A stretch of 64,000 bases of DNA from Roseomonas gilardii (GTDB taxonomy: Bacteria > Pseudomonadota > Alphaproteobacteria > Acetobacterales > Acetobacteraceae), in assembly GCF_001941945.1 (NCBI RefSeq), contig NZ_CP015583.1:1415001-1479000 (forward strand), in the 5' to 3' direction. Positions within the stretch are counted from its first letter, which is position 1, and every line of letters starts with the position of its first letter. A program made the position numbers and the translations under genes. Below the pieces are notes generated by a model. It had not been told where the DNA came from and did not search any database. It saw nothing but the letters and a program-made list of their open reading frames with translations. This document shows, one piece after another, positions 17,339 to 25,623 of this stretch.

Positions 17339-17512
17339 TCAGGGCTTGGTGATGCTGTTGACCGTGCGGTCCATCGAGCGGCCCACCGACTCGGCCGGGC
17401 CGCTCGGCGGGTCCAGCGTGTCGCGGATCTTCTGGCCGGTGGTCCGCTCGGCGCAGGCGGCGAGGCTCATCGCGGCCAGAAGGATCAGGGTGGCGGGCTT
17501 CACGATCGACAA
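17339..17512 (-). CDS. Small lipoprotein with TTG start
   Basis: A 57-residue protein read from TTG at 17512, preceded by AAAGGAG at eight-base spacing. An in-frame GTG four codons later lacks such spacing. The N-terminus is a lipoprotein signal: KPATLILLAAMSLAAC, with the lipobox LAAC and the acylated Cys20. The short mature part is polar with TTGQKIRDTL and a C-terminal RSMDRTVNSITKP. It resembles entericidin-sized envelope lipoproteins in layout, but I do not recognise the family. Confidence 0.65.
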   Translation of the reverse strand: MSIVKPATLILLAAMSLAACAERTTGQKIRDTLDPPSGPAESVGRSMDRTVNSITKP

Positions 17513-17650
17513 GGGCGTTCTCCTTTGGGGCTTCGCCGGGGCTTAACCGGCCGAATCCGGGCTGGGTTGCAGATGGGCGTGATGGGCTCGCGCGGGTGGC
17601 GGGAATGTCACAACGCTTGCGTCGGGCCGCCGGGGCGCCATCCTCAACCC

Positions 17651-18271
17651 ATGCGCATCGTCCTCGCCCTGCTCCTGCCGACACTCCTGCTCCACCCCGC
17701 CATTTCCCAGGCCCACACCCAGGCTGGGGCCGGGGATCGGGACCAGCTCCTGCCCGTCCAGGCCAGCCGGCGCCCCGATGCCGCCGCCTCGCAGGCCGAG
17801 GCGCAGCGCCTGCTGGACGCGCTGGCCCGTGCCCCGGATGCCGGGGCGGCGGCCGTCATCGAGGCGCAGGTCCGGCGCCTCTGGGCGGCCAGGGCCAGCC
17901 CGGCGGCGGCGCTGCTGGTGCAGCGCGCGGCGCGCAACATGGAGGCCCGGGCCTATGCGGAGGCGGTGGAGGACCTGGACGCCGCCATCACCCTTCAGGC
18001 GGACGACCCGCGGAGCTGGATCCTGCGCGGCCAGGCCCAGGCGGCGCTGGGGGACCGGCGCGCGGGGGCGCTGGACCTGCGGGAGGCGCTGCGCCTGGAG
18101 CCGAGGCAGTTCGACGCGCTGCTGGCCCTGTCCACACTGCAACAGGACAGCGGCGACCTGGTGGGTGCCTTGCACAGCCTGGAGGCAGCGATGAAGATCA
18201 ACCCGCGCATGGCGGGCGGCGAGGCCCGGCTGCGCGACCTGCGCCGGCGGGCACTGGGCGACAGCACCTGA
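17651..18271 (+). CDS. Exported TPR-repeat protein
   Basis: A 206-residue protein beginning with a signal peptide (MRIVLALLLPTLLLHPAISQA) and continuing as an all-helical region of tetratricopeptide repeats. Recognisable units include ARAYAEAVEDLDAAITLQAD, DPRSWILRGQAQAALGD, and LVGALHSLEAAMKINPR. Such proteins act as periplasmic scaffolds; no partner can be inferred. ATG at 17651 is chosen because it begins the signal peptide. The nearest neighbour on this strand is nudK, 132 bp downstream. Confidence 0.8.
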   Translation: MRIVLALLLPTLLLHPAISQAHTQAGAGDRDQLLPVQASRRPDAAASQAEAQRLLDALARAPDAGAAAVIEAQVRRLWAARASPAAALLVQRAARNMEARAYAEAVEDLDAAITLQADDPRSWILRGQAQAALGDRRAGALDLREALRLEPRQFDALLALSTLQQDSGDLVGALHSLEAAMKINPRMAGGEARLRDLRRRALGDST

Positions 18272-18403
18272 GGCGCCCGCCGCGGACCCCGGCAAGAAGG
18301 GCAGGCGAGGAAGGCGACCGGAGGGCCGGCCCGAGGGGCACGGCACGCGGGGGCGGGAAGGGGCGTCCGGGAAAGCGGCGAGGCGAGCAAGGGGAGTGAC
18401 CTC

Positions 18404-18985
18404 ATGGACGACCGCGTGCGCATGCGCGAGGTCCGCGTGCTGTCCGACGACACCTACGTCCTTCGGCGGAACACCTTCGATTTCCGCCGGCGCGACGGGC
18501 GCTGGCAGACCCTGGTGCGGGAAACCTATGACCGCGGCGACGGGGCGGCGATCCTGCTCTGGGAGCCGGAGAGGCGCACGGTGCTGCTGGTGCGGCAGTT
18601 CCGCTTCCCCGCCTATGCGGCGGGCCACAAGGACGATCTGGTCGAGGTCCCCGCCGGGATGCTGGACGCGCGGAGCCCCGAGGAGGCGATCCGGCGCGAG
18701 GCGGAAGAGGAGGCGGGCGTCCGCGTCACCGCGCCGCGCCGGCTCTTCGAGGCCTTCATGAGCCCGGGCGCCGTGACCGAGCGGATCACCTTCTTCATGG
18801 CCGAATACAGCGCCGCCGACCGCATCGGCGCCGGCGGCGGGCTGGAGGAGGAGGGCGAGGATATCAGCCTGCTGGAAGTCCCGCTGGAGGAGGCCATGGC
18901 CATGATCCGGCATGGCGAGATCGTGGACGCCAAGACGATCATGCTGCTGCAATACGTCCGGCTGCATGAGCTGGGCGCAGCCTGA
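18404..18985 (+). CDS. nudK: NUDIX hydrolase, GDP-mannose pyrophosphatase NudK-like
   Basis: A 193-residue NUDIX enzyme. The box region reads PAGMLDARSPEEAIRREAEE followed by EAG, with the REAEEE core for metal binding. Features shared with NudK (GDP-mannose/ADP-sugar pyrophosphatase) include VRETYDRGDGAAILL, LFEAFMSPGAVTERITFF with the family's SPG loop, and the end GEIVDAKTIMLLQYV. It should hydrolyse NDP-sugars to sugar phosphate and NMP. ADP-ribose pyrophosphatase is the main alternative. Confidence 0.85.
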   Translation: MDDRVRMREVRVLSDDTYVLRRNTFDFRRRDGRWQTLVRETYDRGDGAAILLWEPERRTVLLVRQFRFPAYAAGHKDDLVEVPAGMLDARSPEEAIRREAEEEAGVRVTAPRRLFEAFMSPGAVTERITFFMAEYSAADRIGAGGGLEEEGEDISLLEVPLEEAMAMIRHGEIVDAKTIMLLQYVRLHELGAA

Positions 18986-19053
18986 AGGGGGCATGCGCGT
19001 ACCGGCGCAACGCCCGGATGGCGGGCCGGGGCCCCGCCATGGGACAGGAAGAC

Positions 19054-20193
19054 ATGAGCGACACCCTTCTCCCCCTTTCCGACACGGCGGACCGTCTCTG
19101 GGATTCGCTGCTCCGACGCGAGGCGCGCCAGGACGCGGTCTATGCGGTGGCAACCCAGGGGGTGTGGTGCCGCTTCGGCTGCCCTTCCCGCCTGCCGCTG
19201 CGCCGCAACACGCGCTTCTTCGCCGATGGCGCGGAGGCGGAGGCGGCGGGGTTCCGCCCCTGCCGGCGCTGCGACCCGCGCGGGGAGCGGAGCCGGCTGC
19301 ATGCCGAGGCGGTGCGCGCCGCCTGCGCGATGATCGAGGGCTCGGAGGGCATCCCCTCCCTGGCCGCGCTGGCGGAACGGGCGGGCTATGCCCGGCACCA
19401 CTTCCTGCGCCTGTTCCGCGAGGTGACGGGGGTGACGCCGCGCTCCTATGCCGAGGGCGTGCGGGCCCGGCGCCTGCAACGCGCACTGGGCGAGGGCGCG
19501 CGCGTCGTGGATGCGGTGGCGGAGGCCGGCTTCGGCAGCGAGAGCCGCGTCTATGAAGCACCGGGCGCCGTGCTGGGCATGACGCCGGGCGCGGCGCGCC
19601 GGGGCGGGGCGGGGGAGGAGATCCGGACTGCCTTCACCGACAGCGCGCTGGGGCTGCTGCTGATCGGGGCGACGGAGAAGGGGGTCTGCTTCCTCGGCTT
19701 CGGGGAGGACCAGGATGGGCTGGAGGGCGACCTGCGGCACCGCTTCCCCCATGCCGCGATCCGCCCGGCGCCAGAGGAACTGACGGAGACCCTGCGCGAC
19801 GTGGTGGGCTTCATCGCGGAGCCTAAGGCGGCCCTGGCGCTGCCGCTGGACCTGCGCGGCACCGCCTTCCAGCGGCGGGTCTGGGAGGCGCTGCAGGGCA
19901 TCCCGCTGGGCGAGACGCGGAGCTATGGCGCGCTGGCCCGGGCGATGGGGGAGCCGAAGGCCGTGCGGGCCGTGGCGCGGGCCTGTGCCTGCAACCCGGT
20001 TTCGCTGGCGGTGCCCTGCCACCGCGTGCTGGGCCAGGATGGCGACCTCACCGGCTATCGCTGGGGCGTGGAGCGCAAGCGGGCGCTGCTGGCCGGCGAG
20101 GCGGCGGGGTGTGTCGCGGCCATGTCCCACCCGGCGGAGGAGGGGATGGCCGGAGCGGAGGGGCACGGCGCCGCCCCGGCCCTGGCGGGCTGA
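19054..20193 (+). CDS. ada: Bifunctional methyl-responsive regulator / O6-methylguanine-DNA methyltransferase Ada
   Basis: Ada (379 aa) repairs methyl phosphotriesters and O6-methylguanine and activates the adaptive response. The N-terminal zinc site is complete, with Cys39, Cys43, Cys70 and Cys73, each one residue off the E. coli positions. Cys39 is the likely phosphotriester acceptor. An AraC-type helix-turn-helix follows (LAALAERAGYARHHFLRLFR). The C-terminal methyltransferase has PCHRV with Cys322. The frame opens at 19018, but ATG at 19054 has AGGAAG just upstream and matches the family length. Confidence 0.93.
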   Translation: MSDTLLPLSDTADRLWDSLLRREARQDAVYAVATQGVWCRFGCPSRLPLRRNTRFFADGAEAEAAGFRPCRRCDPRGERSRLHAEAVRAACAMIEGSEGIPSLAALAERAGYARHHFLRLFREVTGVTPRSYAEGVRARRLQRALGEGARVVDAVAEAGFGSESRVYEAPGAVLGMTPGAARRGGAGEEIRTAFTDSALGLLLIGATEKGVCFLGFGEDQDGLEGDLRHRFPHAAIRPAPEELTETLRDVVGFIAEPKAALALPLDLRGTAFQRRVWEALQGIPLGETRSYGALARAMGEPKAVRAVARACACNPVSLAVPCHRVLGQDGDLTGYRWGVERKRALLAGEAAGCVAAMSHPAEEGMAGAEGHGAAPALAG

Positions 20194-20221
20194 ACGGCGC
20201 CGGGCCCGCTTTCCCGGGGGG

Positions 20222-20680
20222 CTACTTCTTCCCCTGGGCGGGGGCGGCCGGTCTGGCGGGCTGGGCCGGCGGCGCGGCCTGGGCGCCCGGCGGGGGATTG
20301 CCGCGGAAGCTCAGCGTTTCCGTGCCCACCTGGTCGGTGCCGACCAGCGTCCACTGGCCGACCAGCGTGCCGTTGGGCATGATCTTGTACAGCGCGAGGC
20401 CGGGCTGGCCGCCGGCCGTGAAGCCCACCGCGAAATTGTCCTTGGTGGACATGGCATAGCCCTCGTAGCGGCCGATGCTGGTCTCCCAGAGTACCTGCCA
20501 GGAAACCTCCCCGACGCGGTGCAGGGCGAGGGTGCCGTCATAGGACGAGCCATCGGGGCCATTGCCGATGACGTTGTAGAAGCCGTCCTTCTGCGCATGC
20601 GCCGCCGTGGGGACGAGCAGGGAGAGGCCCAGCGGCAGGAGGGCGGTGACGAGCCCCGTCAGGAGCCGGCGGCGAAACAT
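20222..20680 (-). CDS. Exported protein of unknown function downstream of pyk
   Basis: A 152-residue protein with a signal peptide (RRRLLTGLVTALLPLGLSLL, cleaved near AHAQ) and a beta-rich domain. Visible pieces are YNVIGNGPDGSSYDGTL, YEGYAMSTKDNFAVGFTAGG and MPNGTLVGQWTLVG. The tail is Pro/Ala/Gln-rich and probably disordered. I recognise no named family. It starts 7 bp after the pyk stop on the same strand, so it is probably cotranscribed with pyk. Confidence 0.65.
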   Translation of the reverse strand: MFRRRLLTGLVTALLPLGLSLLVPTAAHAQKDGFYNVIGNGPDGSSYDGTLALHRVGEVSWQVLWETSIGRYEGYAMSTKDNFAVGFTAGGQPGLALYKIMPNGTLVGQWTLVGTDQVGTETLSFRGNPPPGAQAAPPAQPARPAAPAQGKK

Positions 20681-20687
20681 CCGGGAA

Positions 20688-22145
20688 TCAGCCTTTCTTG
20701 TCTTGTGCCTTGTCGCCGACGGTGGCGACGCGGAGGGCATTGGTGGTGCCGGCCTGCCCGAAGGGCACGCCCGCGGTGACCACGATCTCGTCGCCACGGT
20801 TGGCGAAGCCCTCGGTGGAGGCGGCGCGCGTGGCGCGGCCGACCATCTCGGTCATCGAGTGCGGCGTGGCGGAGGTGAGCGCATGGGCGCCCCAGACCAC
20901 GGCGAGGCGGCGGGCGGTGTTCTCCTCCGGCGTCAGCGCCAGGATCGGCGAGGACGGGCGCTCGCGGGCCACGCGCAGGGTGGTGGAGCCGGTGGAGGTG
21001 AAGGTGGCGATCGCCTGGGCACCGATCGTGGCGGCCACCTGCCGGGCGGCGGTGGCGATGGCGCCGGCGGTGGTGGCCAGTGGATCGGGCCGGGCGGCAT
21101 CCGTCAGGCGGCGCCACCCCTCGTCGCCCTCCACGCGGGACAGGATGCGGTCCATCATGTTGACCGCCTCGAAGGGGTACTGGCCCGCCGCGCTCTCGGC
21201 CGAGAGCATCACCGCGTCGGCGCCGTCGAAGACCGCGGTGGCGACGTCCGAGGCCTCGGCCCGGGTGGGGGCGGGGGCGGAGATCATGCTTTCCAGCATC
21301 TGGGTCGCCACCACCACCGGCAGGCCACGGCTGCGCGCGGCGCGCACGATGCGCTTCTGGATCAGCGGCACGTCCTCGGCGGGGCACTCCACGCCCAGGT
21401 CGCCGCGCGCCACCATGACGCAGTCGGTCAGCGACAGGATCGCGTCGAGGTTCTCGACGGCCTGCGGCTTCTCCATCTTCACCATGATCCAGGCGCGGCC
21501 ATCGGCGATGGCCTTGGCCTCGGCCACGTCCTCGGGGCGCTGCACGAAGCTCAGGCCGATATACTCGATGCCCAGCGGCAGCACGAAGTCGAGGTCGGCG
21601 CGGTCCTTTTCCGTCAGTGCCGGGATCGGCAGCACCACGTCGGGCACGTTCACGCCCTTGCGGTCGGACAGCGGGCCGCCCACCACCACCTCGGTCTCCA
21701 GGTGGTCCTCGCGCTTGCGGGCCACGCGCAGGCGCAGCTTGCCGTCGTCGAGCAGCAGCGTGGTGCCGATGCCGGCGGCCGCGATGATCTCGGGATGGGG
21801 GAGCTGCACGCGGCGCGAATCGCCCGGCACCGGCGAGAGGTCGAGCCGGAAGCTCTGCCCTGTCTGCAACTGCACCCGGCCGCCGCCGAACTTGCCCACC
21901 CGCAGCTTCGGTCCCTGCACGTCGGCCAGGATGCCGATCGGGCGGCCGACCTTCTTTTCCAGCGCCCGGATCGTGGCGATGTTGGCGGCGTGGCCCTCAT
22001 GCGAGCCATGGCTGAAGTTCAGGCGGAACACGTCCGCGCCCGCGCGGAACAGGCGCTCGATCATCTCCGGCGTCGAGCTCGCGGGGCCCAGCGTGGCCAC
22101 GACCTTGGTGCGGCGCCGGCGGCGCAACGGAATCCTCTGCGGCAT
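20688..22145 (-). CDS. pyk: Pyruvate kinase
   Basis: Pyruvate kinase (485 aa) converts phosphoenolpyruvate and ADP to pyruvate and ATP. Family landmarks are RTKVVATLGPASS, FRLNFSHGSHEGH, ILADVQGPKLRVG, IMVKMEKPQAVENLD, VMVARGDLGVE and the ADVATAVFDGADAVMLSAES-like block (ASDVATAVFDGADAVML). The allosteric C-terminal domain is present. AGGAGG lies five bases before the ATG at 22145. It may be the housekeeping enzyme. It also lies 2 kb from a tartrate-type cluster, and such clusters elsewhere include a pyruvate kinase (ttuE). A long open frame on the opposite strand is a shadow. Confidence 0.95.
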   Translation of the reverse strand: MPQRIPLRRRRRTKVVATLGPASSTPEMIERLFRAGADVFRLNFSHGSHEGHAANIATIRALEKKVGRPIGILADVQGPKLRVGKFGGGRVQLQTGQSFRLDLSPVPGDSRRVQLPHPEIIAAAGIGTTLLLDDGKLRLRVARKREDHLETEVVVGGPLSDRKGVNVPDVVLPIPALTEKDRADLDFVLPLGIEYIGLSFVQRPEDVAEAKAIADGRAWIMVKMEKPQAVENLDAILSLTDCVMVARGDLGVECPAEDVPLIQKRIVRAARSRGLPVVVATQMLESMISAPAPTRAEASDVATAVFDGADAVMLSAESAAGQYPFEAVNMMDRILSRVEGDEGWRRLTDAARPDPLATTAGAIATAARQVAATIGAQAIATFTSTGSTTLRVARERPSSPILALTPEENTARRLAVVWGAHALTSATPHSMTEMVGRATRAASTEGFANRGDEIVVTAGVPFGQAGTTNALRVATVGDKAQDKKG

Positions 22146-22332
22146 GAAGCCTCCTGAAAGGGTCCGGCCGGAAGGGACAGGAGCGGCGAAAAGGCCGCCG
22201 GCTTCCGGCAAGGCCTCTTCCCACAGGCGTCCCTGGGTGCCAAGCCGGGGGTGGATGTGGAGCGGGTTGCGCCCGGCGCGGGGCAGTGGCGCCTTCCGGA
22301 TGGCGCCGGGCGGGCGGAAGGCGGGACGGGAC

Positions 22333-22857
22333 ATGGCGGAACAGGCAGGCGGGGAGGCCCGCTGGCGGGCCATGGAGGCGGCGGACCTCGCGGCGGTCGA
22401 GCGGGTCGCGGCGCATGTGCATCCGGACTATCCGGAGGATGAGGCGGTCTTCGCCGAGCGCCTGTCGCTCTGTCCCGAGGGCTGCCTCGTGCTGGCGCGC
22501 CCCTTGGGCGACCTGGGAGGCTACGTGGTCGCGCATCCCTGGCGACTCGGGCAGCCTCCGGCGCTGAACAGCCTGCTCGGTGCGCTGCCGGCGGCGGCCG
22601 ATACGCTCTACGTCCATGACATCGCGCTGCTGCCCGCCTGCCGTGGCGGCGGGGCCGCCGGGCGGGTGCTGAGGCGCCTGGAGGAGCTGGCGCGGCGGCG
22701 AGGGCTGCCGAGCCTGTCGCTCGTGGCAGTCGGCGGGTCGCCCGGTTTCTGGCTCCGCCAGGGCTTCCGGGAGCAGGCGGACGAGGCGCTCCGCGGGAAG
22801 CTGCAGAGCTATGACGACGCGGCGCGCTACATGGTGAAGGGCCTCGCCACGGGCTGA
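22333..22857 (+). CDS. GNAT-family N-acetyltransferase
   Basis: A 174-residue acetyltransferase. The acetyl-CoA binding motif A is seen as LYVHDIALLPACRGGGAAGRV, followed by LRRLEELARRRGLPSLSLVAV and GFWLRQGFRE. The N-terminal half (MEAADLAAVERVAAHVHPDYP) matches the substrate side of GNAT proteins. The acceptor is unknown. It diverges from pyk with a 187-bp spacer. Confidence 0.85.
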   Translation: MAEQAGGEARWRAMEAADLAAVERVAAHVHPDYPEDEAVFAERLSLCPEGCLVLARPLGDLGGYVVAHPWRLGQPPALNSLLGALPAAADTLYVHDIALLPACRGGGAAGRVLRRLEELARRRGLPSLSLVAVGGSPGFWLRQGFREQADEALRGKLQSYDDAARYMVKGLATG

Positions 22858-23117
22858 CACGGGCCCGCGAAGGCGCCGGCTGCCGCCGGCTGGCTTCTCC
22901 GCGCGATGCGGCGGATTCAGGCCGCGCAACGGTCCGGTCCCGGCCCGGGTGAATTTTTCCCCTTGCAGGAAGATGGATGATTGTCCATGTTCCTGGCCGA
23001 TCCGGGCCCCTCTGGCGTCCCGGCGGATCGGCCGGCCTGTCTCGTGGACAGCGTCCCGTGCCTTCCGCCACCGCGATGTCGGATCACCTTTCGCGCAACC
23101 GGGCCCGGCGCGCATCC

Positions 23118-23139
23118 AGAATATCCGCATGCGGATTCT
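23118..23139. promoter_or_regulatory. Palindrome upstream of terC
   Basis: The perfect 14-bp palindrome ATCCGCATGCGGAT (23123-23136) sits inside a longer imperfect repeat (AGAAT and ATTCT flanks), 36-57 bases before the terC ATG. It could be an operator or an RNA hairpin in the leader. The rest of the 317-bp gap (22858-23174) shows no gene. I looked for the yybP-ykoY manganese riboswitch often found before terC/alx and did not find its conserved elements. Confidence 0.45.
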
Positions 23140-23174
23140 GCCGTCCGGCCCTTTGAGAGGAGGAGCCACCCGGC

Positions 23175-24200
23175 ATGGAGGCCTCGCCGCTTTTCTGGAT
23201 CCTGTTCAACGCGGGCGTTCTCGGCCTGCTGCTGCTCGACCTCGGCGTCTTCGCGAAGAAGGATGCCAGCGGCGCGCCCGCGCCCGTTCCCGTGCGCACC
23301 GCGCTGATCAAGTCCGCCGCCTATATCGCCCTCGCCCTGCTGTTCTTCGGCTGGATGCGGATGAGCTATGGCCTCACGCCCGAGGAACGGGCGACCAACA
23401 GCCTGGAGTTCCTCACCGGCTACCTGATCGAGTGGTCGCTTTCGGTCGACAACATCTTCGTCTTCGTCCTGCTCTTCGCCCGGTTCGGCGTGCCTGCGGC
23501 CTATCAGCACCGCGTGCTGTTCTGGGGCATCATCGGCGCGCTGGTGATGCGCGGCGTGATGATCCTGGTCGGCACCGCGCTGCTGCGCGAGTTCGACTGG
23601 CTGATGGTGGTCTTCGGCCTGTTCCTGGTCTGGTCGGGCTGGAAGATGCTGCGTTCGGCCGATACGGAGCACGATCCCGCCGACAGCAGCATCCTGCGCT
23701 GGATGCGCGCGCGCCTGCCGGTGACGGAAGGCTTCCGCGGCAATGCCTTCACGGTGCGGGAGGCCGGCCGGTGGATGGTCACGCCGCTGCTGCTGGTGCT
23801 GGTGCTGATCGAGCTGACGGACCTGTTCTTCGCGCTGGACAGCATTCCGGCCATCTTCGCCGTCTCCACCGACCCGTTCATCGTCTACACGGCGAATGTC
23901 TTCGCCATCCTGGGCCTGCGGGCGATGTACTTCGCACTGGCGGGGGTCATCCACCGCTTCCACTACCTGAAGCACGGGCTCTCGGTCGTGCTGATGATCG
24001 TGGGCGCGAAGATGCTGGCCAACTGGTATGCGGGCGGCAAGGCGGTGCCGGTGGAATACGCGCTGATCCTGACCGGCACGATCATCGCCGGCTCCATCGC
24101 CCTGTCGCTGTGGAAGACCCGCAACGACAAGCCGCAGGACGTGGCGCACCAGGGCGCCGCGCCGGAGAAGGTCGAGGCGCTGACCGGCAAGACCGGCTGA
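23175..24200 (+). CDS. TerC/Alx family membrane protein
   Basis: A 341-residue integral membrane protein with about eight hydrophobic segments. It has the TerC signature: EFLTGYLIEWSLSVDNIFVF and LIELTDLFFALDSIPAIFAV, each with a conserved acidic residue and Asp-Asn or Asp-Ser in the membrane. The family is linked to tellurite resistance and to manganese export (Alx, MntX/TerC). The soluble C-terminal tail is Lys/Ala-rich. AGGAGGAG precedes the ATG at 23175. Confidence 0.92.
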   Translation: MEASPLFWILFNAGVLGLLLLDLGVFAKKDASGAPAPVPVRTALIKSAAYIALALLFFGWMRMSYGLTPEERATNSLEFLTGYLIEWSLSVDNIFVFVLLFARFGVPAAYQHRVLFWGIIGALVMRGVMILVGTALLREFDWLMVVFGLFLVWSGWKMLRSADTEHDPADSSILRWMRARLPVTEGFRGNAFTVREAGRWMVTPLLLVLVLIELTDLFFALDSIPAIFAVSTDPFIVYTANVFAILGLRAMYFALAGVIHRFHYLKHGLSVVLMIVGAKMLANWYAGGKAVPVEYALILTGTIIAGSIALSLWKTRNDKPQDVAHQGAAPEKVEALTGKTG

Positions 24201-24208
24201 TCCCGGAA

Positions 24209-24232
24209 CGGGCTGGCCGCATGGCCAGCCCG
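24209..24232. terminator. Hairpin between convergent terC and glycerate kinase genes
   Basis: CGGGCTGGCC (24209-24218) pairs perfectly with GGCCAGCCCG (24223-24232) around GCAT, eight bases after the terC stop. The T-tract is weak (CCTTTCCC), so strength is uncertain. Confidence 0.55.
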
Positions 24233-24273
24233 CCTTTCCCGGCGCCGGGGGGGCATCCGGAGCGGCATCCCCC

Positions 24274-25602
24274 TCAGGCGATGAGGAGGATGCGCAGGTC
24301 ATTGACGTTGGTCAGCGTGGGCCCGGTCACCACCAGGTCGCCGAGGCTGGCGAAGAAGCCGGTGGCGTCGTGCAGCGACTGGGCCTCCCGCGCATCGAGG
24401 CCGATCGCGCGGGCGCGGGCCAGCGTGTCGGGGGTGGCGAGCGCCCCGGCGGCTTCCTCCACCCCGTCGATGCCGTCCGTGTCGCCCATCAGCGCCCAGG
24501 TGCCGGGGCGGCCTGCGGCGGCGAGCGCGAAGCCCAGCAGCGCCTCGGTGTTGCGGCCGCCGCGCCCGGGCTTGGCGTGGCGGATCGTCACCGTGGTCTC
24601 GCCGCCGGACAGGATGACGCAGGGCTTCGGCGCCGGGATGCCGTGGTCGGCGACCGAGCGGGCGATGCCGGCCAGCACCGTGCCCAGCTCGCGCGCCTCG
24701 CCCTCCAGCGCATCGCCCAGGATGATCGGCTGCAGGCCTTCGGCGGCGGCGGCCCCGGCCACGGCCTGGAGTGCCATCATCGGCGCGGCGATCAGGCGGA
24801 ACTCGCTGCGCGCCAGGCGCGGGTCGCCCGGCCGGGGCAGCGGATCGGCCGCCGCGGCGAGGTGGCGGGCCACGGCGGCGGGCGGGGCGATGCCGAAGCG
24901 CTTGAGGATCGCATAGGCATCGGCGAAGCCCGATGCCTCGGGCACGGTGGGGCCGGAGGCGATGGTGCCGGGATCGTCGCCCGGCACGTCGGAGATGGCC
25001 AGCGTCACCACGCGGGCCGGATGGCAGGCCGCCGCCAGCCGCCCGCCCTTGATGGCGGAAAGGTGCTTCCGCACGATGTTCATGTCGCCGATCGTGGCCC
25101 CGGAGGCGAGCAGGGCGCGGTTGACCGCCTGCTTGTCGGCCAGCGTCAGGCCGGGGGCGGGCAGGGAGAGCAGGGCCGAGCCGCCGCCCGAGGCCAGGAA
25201 GATCACCAGATCCTCCGCCGCGAGGCCCTCCGTCAGCGCCAGCATCCGCCGCGCCGCCGCCTCGCCCGCCGCGTCGGGGACGGGGTGGCTGGCCTCGACG
25301 ATCTCCACATGCCGCGTCGGCACGGCATGGCCGTAGCGGGTGACGACGAGGCCCGACATCGGCACGTCGGGCCAGGCTTCCTCCAGCGCCTGGGCCATCA
25401 GCGCCGAGGCCTTGCCCGCGCCCAGCACGAGCACGCGGCCCGAGCGCGGCTTCTCCGGCAGGTGCCGCGCCAGCACCGCGCGCGGGTCCGCCGCGCGCAG
25501 CCCGGCCTCGAAGAGCTTCCGGAGGGTCCGCCGCGCCCAGGCGTCGCTCATCTCGGCCGGTGCCGTGGGCGACCGGCCCTGCGAGGCTTCGGATTCACTC
25601 AT
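24274..25602 (-). CDS. ttuD: Glycerate 2-kinase / MOFRL-type kinase (TtuD-like)
   Basis: A 442-residue member of the GckA/TtuD/MOFRL family, which phosphorylates D-glycerate to 2-phosphoglycerate. Older literature calls TtuD hydroxypyruvate reductase. Landmarks include VLVLGAGKASALMAQALEE, DLVIFLASGGGSALLSLPAP, VRKHLSAIKGGRLA and the C-terminal LSGGETTVTIRHAKPGRGGR and LMGDTDGIDG. GGAGGGG lies eight bases before the ATG at 25602. It follows the tartrate dehydrogenase gene by 21 bp, and the pair resembles ttuC-ttuD. The ttu name is inferred from context. Confidence 0.88.
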   Translation of the reverse strand: MSESEASQGRSPTAPAEMSDAWARRTLRKLFEAGLRAADPRAVLARHLPEKPRSGRVLVLGAGKASALMAQALEEAWPDVPMSGLVVTRYGHAVPTRHVEIVEASHPVPDAAGEAAARRMLALTEGLAAEDLVIFLASGGGSALLSLPAPGLTLADKQAVNRALLASGATIGDMNIVRKHLSAIKGGRLAAACHPARVVTLAISDVPGDDPGTIASGPTVPEASGFADAYAILKRFGIAPPAAVARHLAAAADPLPRPGDPRLARSEFRLIAAPMMALQAVAGAAAAEGLQPIILGDALEGEARELGTVLAGIARSVADHGIPAPKPCVILSGGETTVTIRHAKPGRGGRNTEALLGFALAAAGRPGTWALMGDTDGIDGVEEAAGALATPDTLARARAIGLDAREAQSLHDATGFFASLGDLVVTGPTLTNVNDLRILLIA

Positions 25603-25623
25603 GCGGGCATCCCCTCCGGCGCG

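Noticed and set aside
20698-22332. Very long open frame on the plus strand opposite pyk
   Set aside because: It is antisense to a clear pyruvate kinase, has no domain and is Arg/Ser/Pro-rich; GC-rich codons on one strand leave the other open. Only its 3' part (from 22333) is a real GNAT gene.
22858-23174. Possible yybP-ykoY riboswitch before terC
   Set aside because: The conserved core elements of that class are not visible.
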